Under the pieces are notes generated by a model that worked only from the letters and a program-made list of their open reading frames with translations, made no database searches and was not told the origin of the DNA. From Elusimicrobiota bacterium (lineage in GTDB: Bacteria; Elusimicrobiota; Elusimicrobia; F11), in NCBI GenBank assembly GCA_022709485.1, contig JAKLIS010000111.1:1-5760 (forward strand): a stretch of 5,760 bases of DNA, given 5' to 3'. Positions 4,562-5,760 of the stretch are shown piece after piece. A program made the translations under genes and the position numbers. Positions within the stretch are counted from its first letter, which is position 1, and each line of letters opens with the position of its first letter.

Positions 4562-5760
4562 ATGTTGAGTCGATATTTTCATAAGAAGGGATCGCTTTTC
4601 CTTTTACTTGTGGTTTTATTTTTCACAACCACGAGGACTTTGGTTGCGCAAAAGGTCTCTGTAACATTTGAAGAAGCCAGAGCCGAAGCACTCGTAAAAA
4701 ATTATGACCAGGCGAAGAAAATCATTGGGCAGTTACTTAAAAAAAATCCCAACAATATTGATGCCCGGCTTCTATTGGCCCGGATTCAAGGTTGGCAGAA
4801 AAATTTTCCTGATGCCCGAAAAGAAGTGAACACCGTCTTAAAAAAACAACCCAAAAACCTTGAGGCCAGAGAGCTTCAAATCGAATTGGAACGTTGGGGG
4901 GATAACCCCCAAGCGGTACTGGATTTAAGCGATAAGGCCATCGCCGATTTTCCAGCCAAAGTTGATTTTTATTACACCAAGGCAAACACACTTCATTCCA
5001 TGGGGAAAAAAGAGGAATCAGAAAAAACCCTTACGCAACTCCTCGCCATTGACCCCCAGCATAAAGAGGCGACCGCTCTATTAAAGAAAATAAAATCGCA
5101 AGGGTACCAAAATCATATTTATGCCAGTTACAAACGCTCCCGCTTCGATCGCGATTACAATCTTTGGCATTTGTGGGTGGTCGAATATGGACGCAAGATT
5201 AACAAATGCCATGTGCTCGCCAGGACAAATATTGCCGAACGGTTTGATGATACTGGAGTTCAGTACGAACTTGACTTGTACCGGTCGCTATTGCCCAAGC
5301 AATACCTCTATTTGAACGCGGGATATTCGGGGAGTTCAATCTTTCCCAAAAGTAGTTACGGAGCTGAGTTATATCAAGGTCTCCCCAAAAAATTTGAAGC
5401 CTCCGGTGGCATCAGATTTCTCGATTTCGACTCAACCAACGTCACATTGTATACCGGGTCCATTGGATATTACTGTGGAGATTATTGGGTGTCCTATCGG
5501 TTGTATTACACGCCGAAGGATATTGGAGACTCCGTTTCGCATTTCGTTTCTTTGCGTCGCTATTTTAATTCCAAATACACCTTCGTAACCATCTTCGCGG
5601 GTGAGGGGCAATCTCCTGATCAAGATCCCTTTTGGTACAAAGTTACGAAGCTAGAAAAAATTCAATTTGGAATTAATGGCCAGAAGGAAATGGGACCGGA
5701 TTGGATAATAAAAGCGGGTGCCTCCCTAGAGAAACAAGAGATTCGTTGGAACGGCGACCG
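4562..5760 (+). CDS. TPR and YaiO-family outer-membrane beta-barrel protein, 3' end outside the window
   Basis: The first 399 residues are visible and the frame is open to the window end. Residues 1-29 are a signal peptide (basic YFHKKGS, hydrophobic LFLLLVVLFF, probable cut after LVA). Residues 35-178 are helical with TPR-like 34-residue periodicity (NYDQAKKIIGQLLKKNPNN, FPDARKEVNTVLKKQPKN, GKKEESEKTLTQLLAIDPQH). From about 183 on come alternating aromatic beta-strands typical of YaiO: YRSLLPKQYLYLNAGYSGS, SSYGAELYQGLPKKFEASGG, RFLDFDS, VTLYTGSIGYYCGDYWVSYR. TPR regions before such barrels resemble export proteins for exopolysaccharides (PelB/BcsC style), but YaiO itself has no settled function. 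The ATG at 4562 is preferred because the signal peptide starts there. An in-frame ATG at 4517 would add a non-basic hydrophobic lead. No strong ribosome binding site precedes either. Only part of the barrel is seen. Confidence 0.85.
   Translation, partial: MLSRYFHKKGSLFLLLVVLFFTTTRTLVAQKVSVTFEEARAEALVKNYDQAKKIIGQLLKKNPNNIDARLLLARIQGWQKNFPDARKEVNTVLKKQPKNLEARELQIELERWGDNPQAVLDLSDKAIADFPAKVDFYYTKANTLHSMGKKEESEKTLTQLLAIDPQHKEATALLKKIKSQGYQNHIYASYKRSRFDRDYNLWHLWVVEYGRKINKCHVLARTNIAERFDDTGVQYELDLYRSLLPKQYLYLNAGYSGSSIFPKSSYGAELYQGLPKKFEASGGIRFLDFDSTNVTLYTGSIGYYCGDYWVSYRLYYTPKDIGDSVSHFVSLRRYFNSKYTFVTIFAGEGQSPDQDPFWYKVTKLEKIQFGINGQKEMGPDWIIKAGASLEKQEIRWNGD

Noticed and set aside
1..5760. tRNA, rRNA, CRISPR array or complete insertion sequence
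   Set aside because: No cloverleaf-like sequence, rRNA stretch, regularly spaced repeat array, transposase frame or terminal inverted repeats flanked by duplications were seen. The rearrangement at 3455-3461 shows no mobile element at the junction.

Overview
The window looks like a piece of a Gram-negative bacterial chromosome of moderate GC. It encodes a lipoprotein with a lipobox, a predicted outer-membrane beta-barrel of the YaiO type and the tail of an RND efflux pump, all of which imply an outer membrane. I cannot name a genus. Ehr-type complexes such as the one here occur in several uncultured or anaerobic lineages and do not settle the taxonomy.

Region 1 (1-2549, + strand) is the 3' end of an operon for a membrane-bound complex related to complex I and group 4 [NiFe]-hydrogenases. 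The order matches the hyfF-hyfG-hyfI order of such operons: a HyfF-like C-terminal tail (131-298), a HyfG/NuoCD-like large subunit (299-1765) and a HyfI/NuoB-like small subunit fused to a two-cluster ferredoxin domain (1788-2549). All four cysteines that would hold the NiFe centre are replaced in the large subunit, while the iron-sulfur cysteines of the small subunit are kept. This is the signature of an energy-converting hydrogenase-related (Ehr) complex rather than a working hydrogenase. The HyfF tail has no open frame upstream, so that membrane subunit appears broken or misassembled near the window start.

Region 2 (2554-3799, - strand) converges on the first with a 4-base gap. Read in its own direction it holds a small secreted protein with two cysteine-rich GLG1-type repeats (3799-3434), an orphan C-terminal tail of an RND transporter (3458-3252), and a DUF3313-type lipoprotein (3240-2554). 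The cysteine-rich gene runs straight into the RND tail and ends on a stop codon read out of frame from RND sequence. This looks like a deletion or rearrangement junction with a few bases of shared sequence. The RND tail and the lipoprotein are 11 bases apart and probably belonged to one efflux operon.

Region 3 (3800-4561) is about 760 bases with no convincing gene. It contains an 8-bp inverted repeat upstream of the cysteine-rich gene, a 19-bp imperfect tandem duplication, several short palindromes, and on the + strand a run of three hairpins. The last hairpin is a good Rho-independent terminator that has no + strand gene to terminate, so it suggests a small RNA or a regulatory leader.

Region 4 (4562-5760, + strand) is the first 399 residues of a protein with a signal peptide, a TPR-like helical region and a YaiO-type outer-membrane beta-barrel. 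It runs off the window end.
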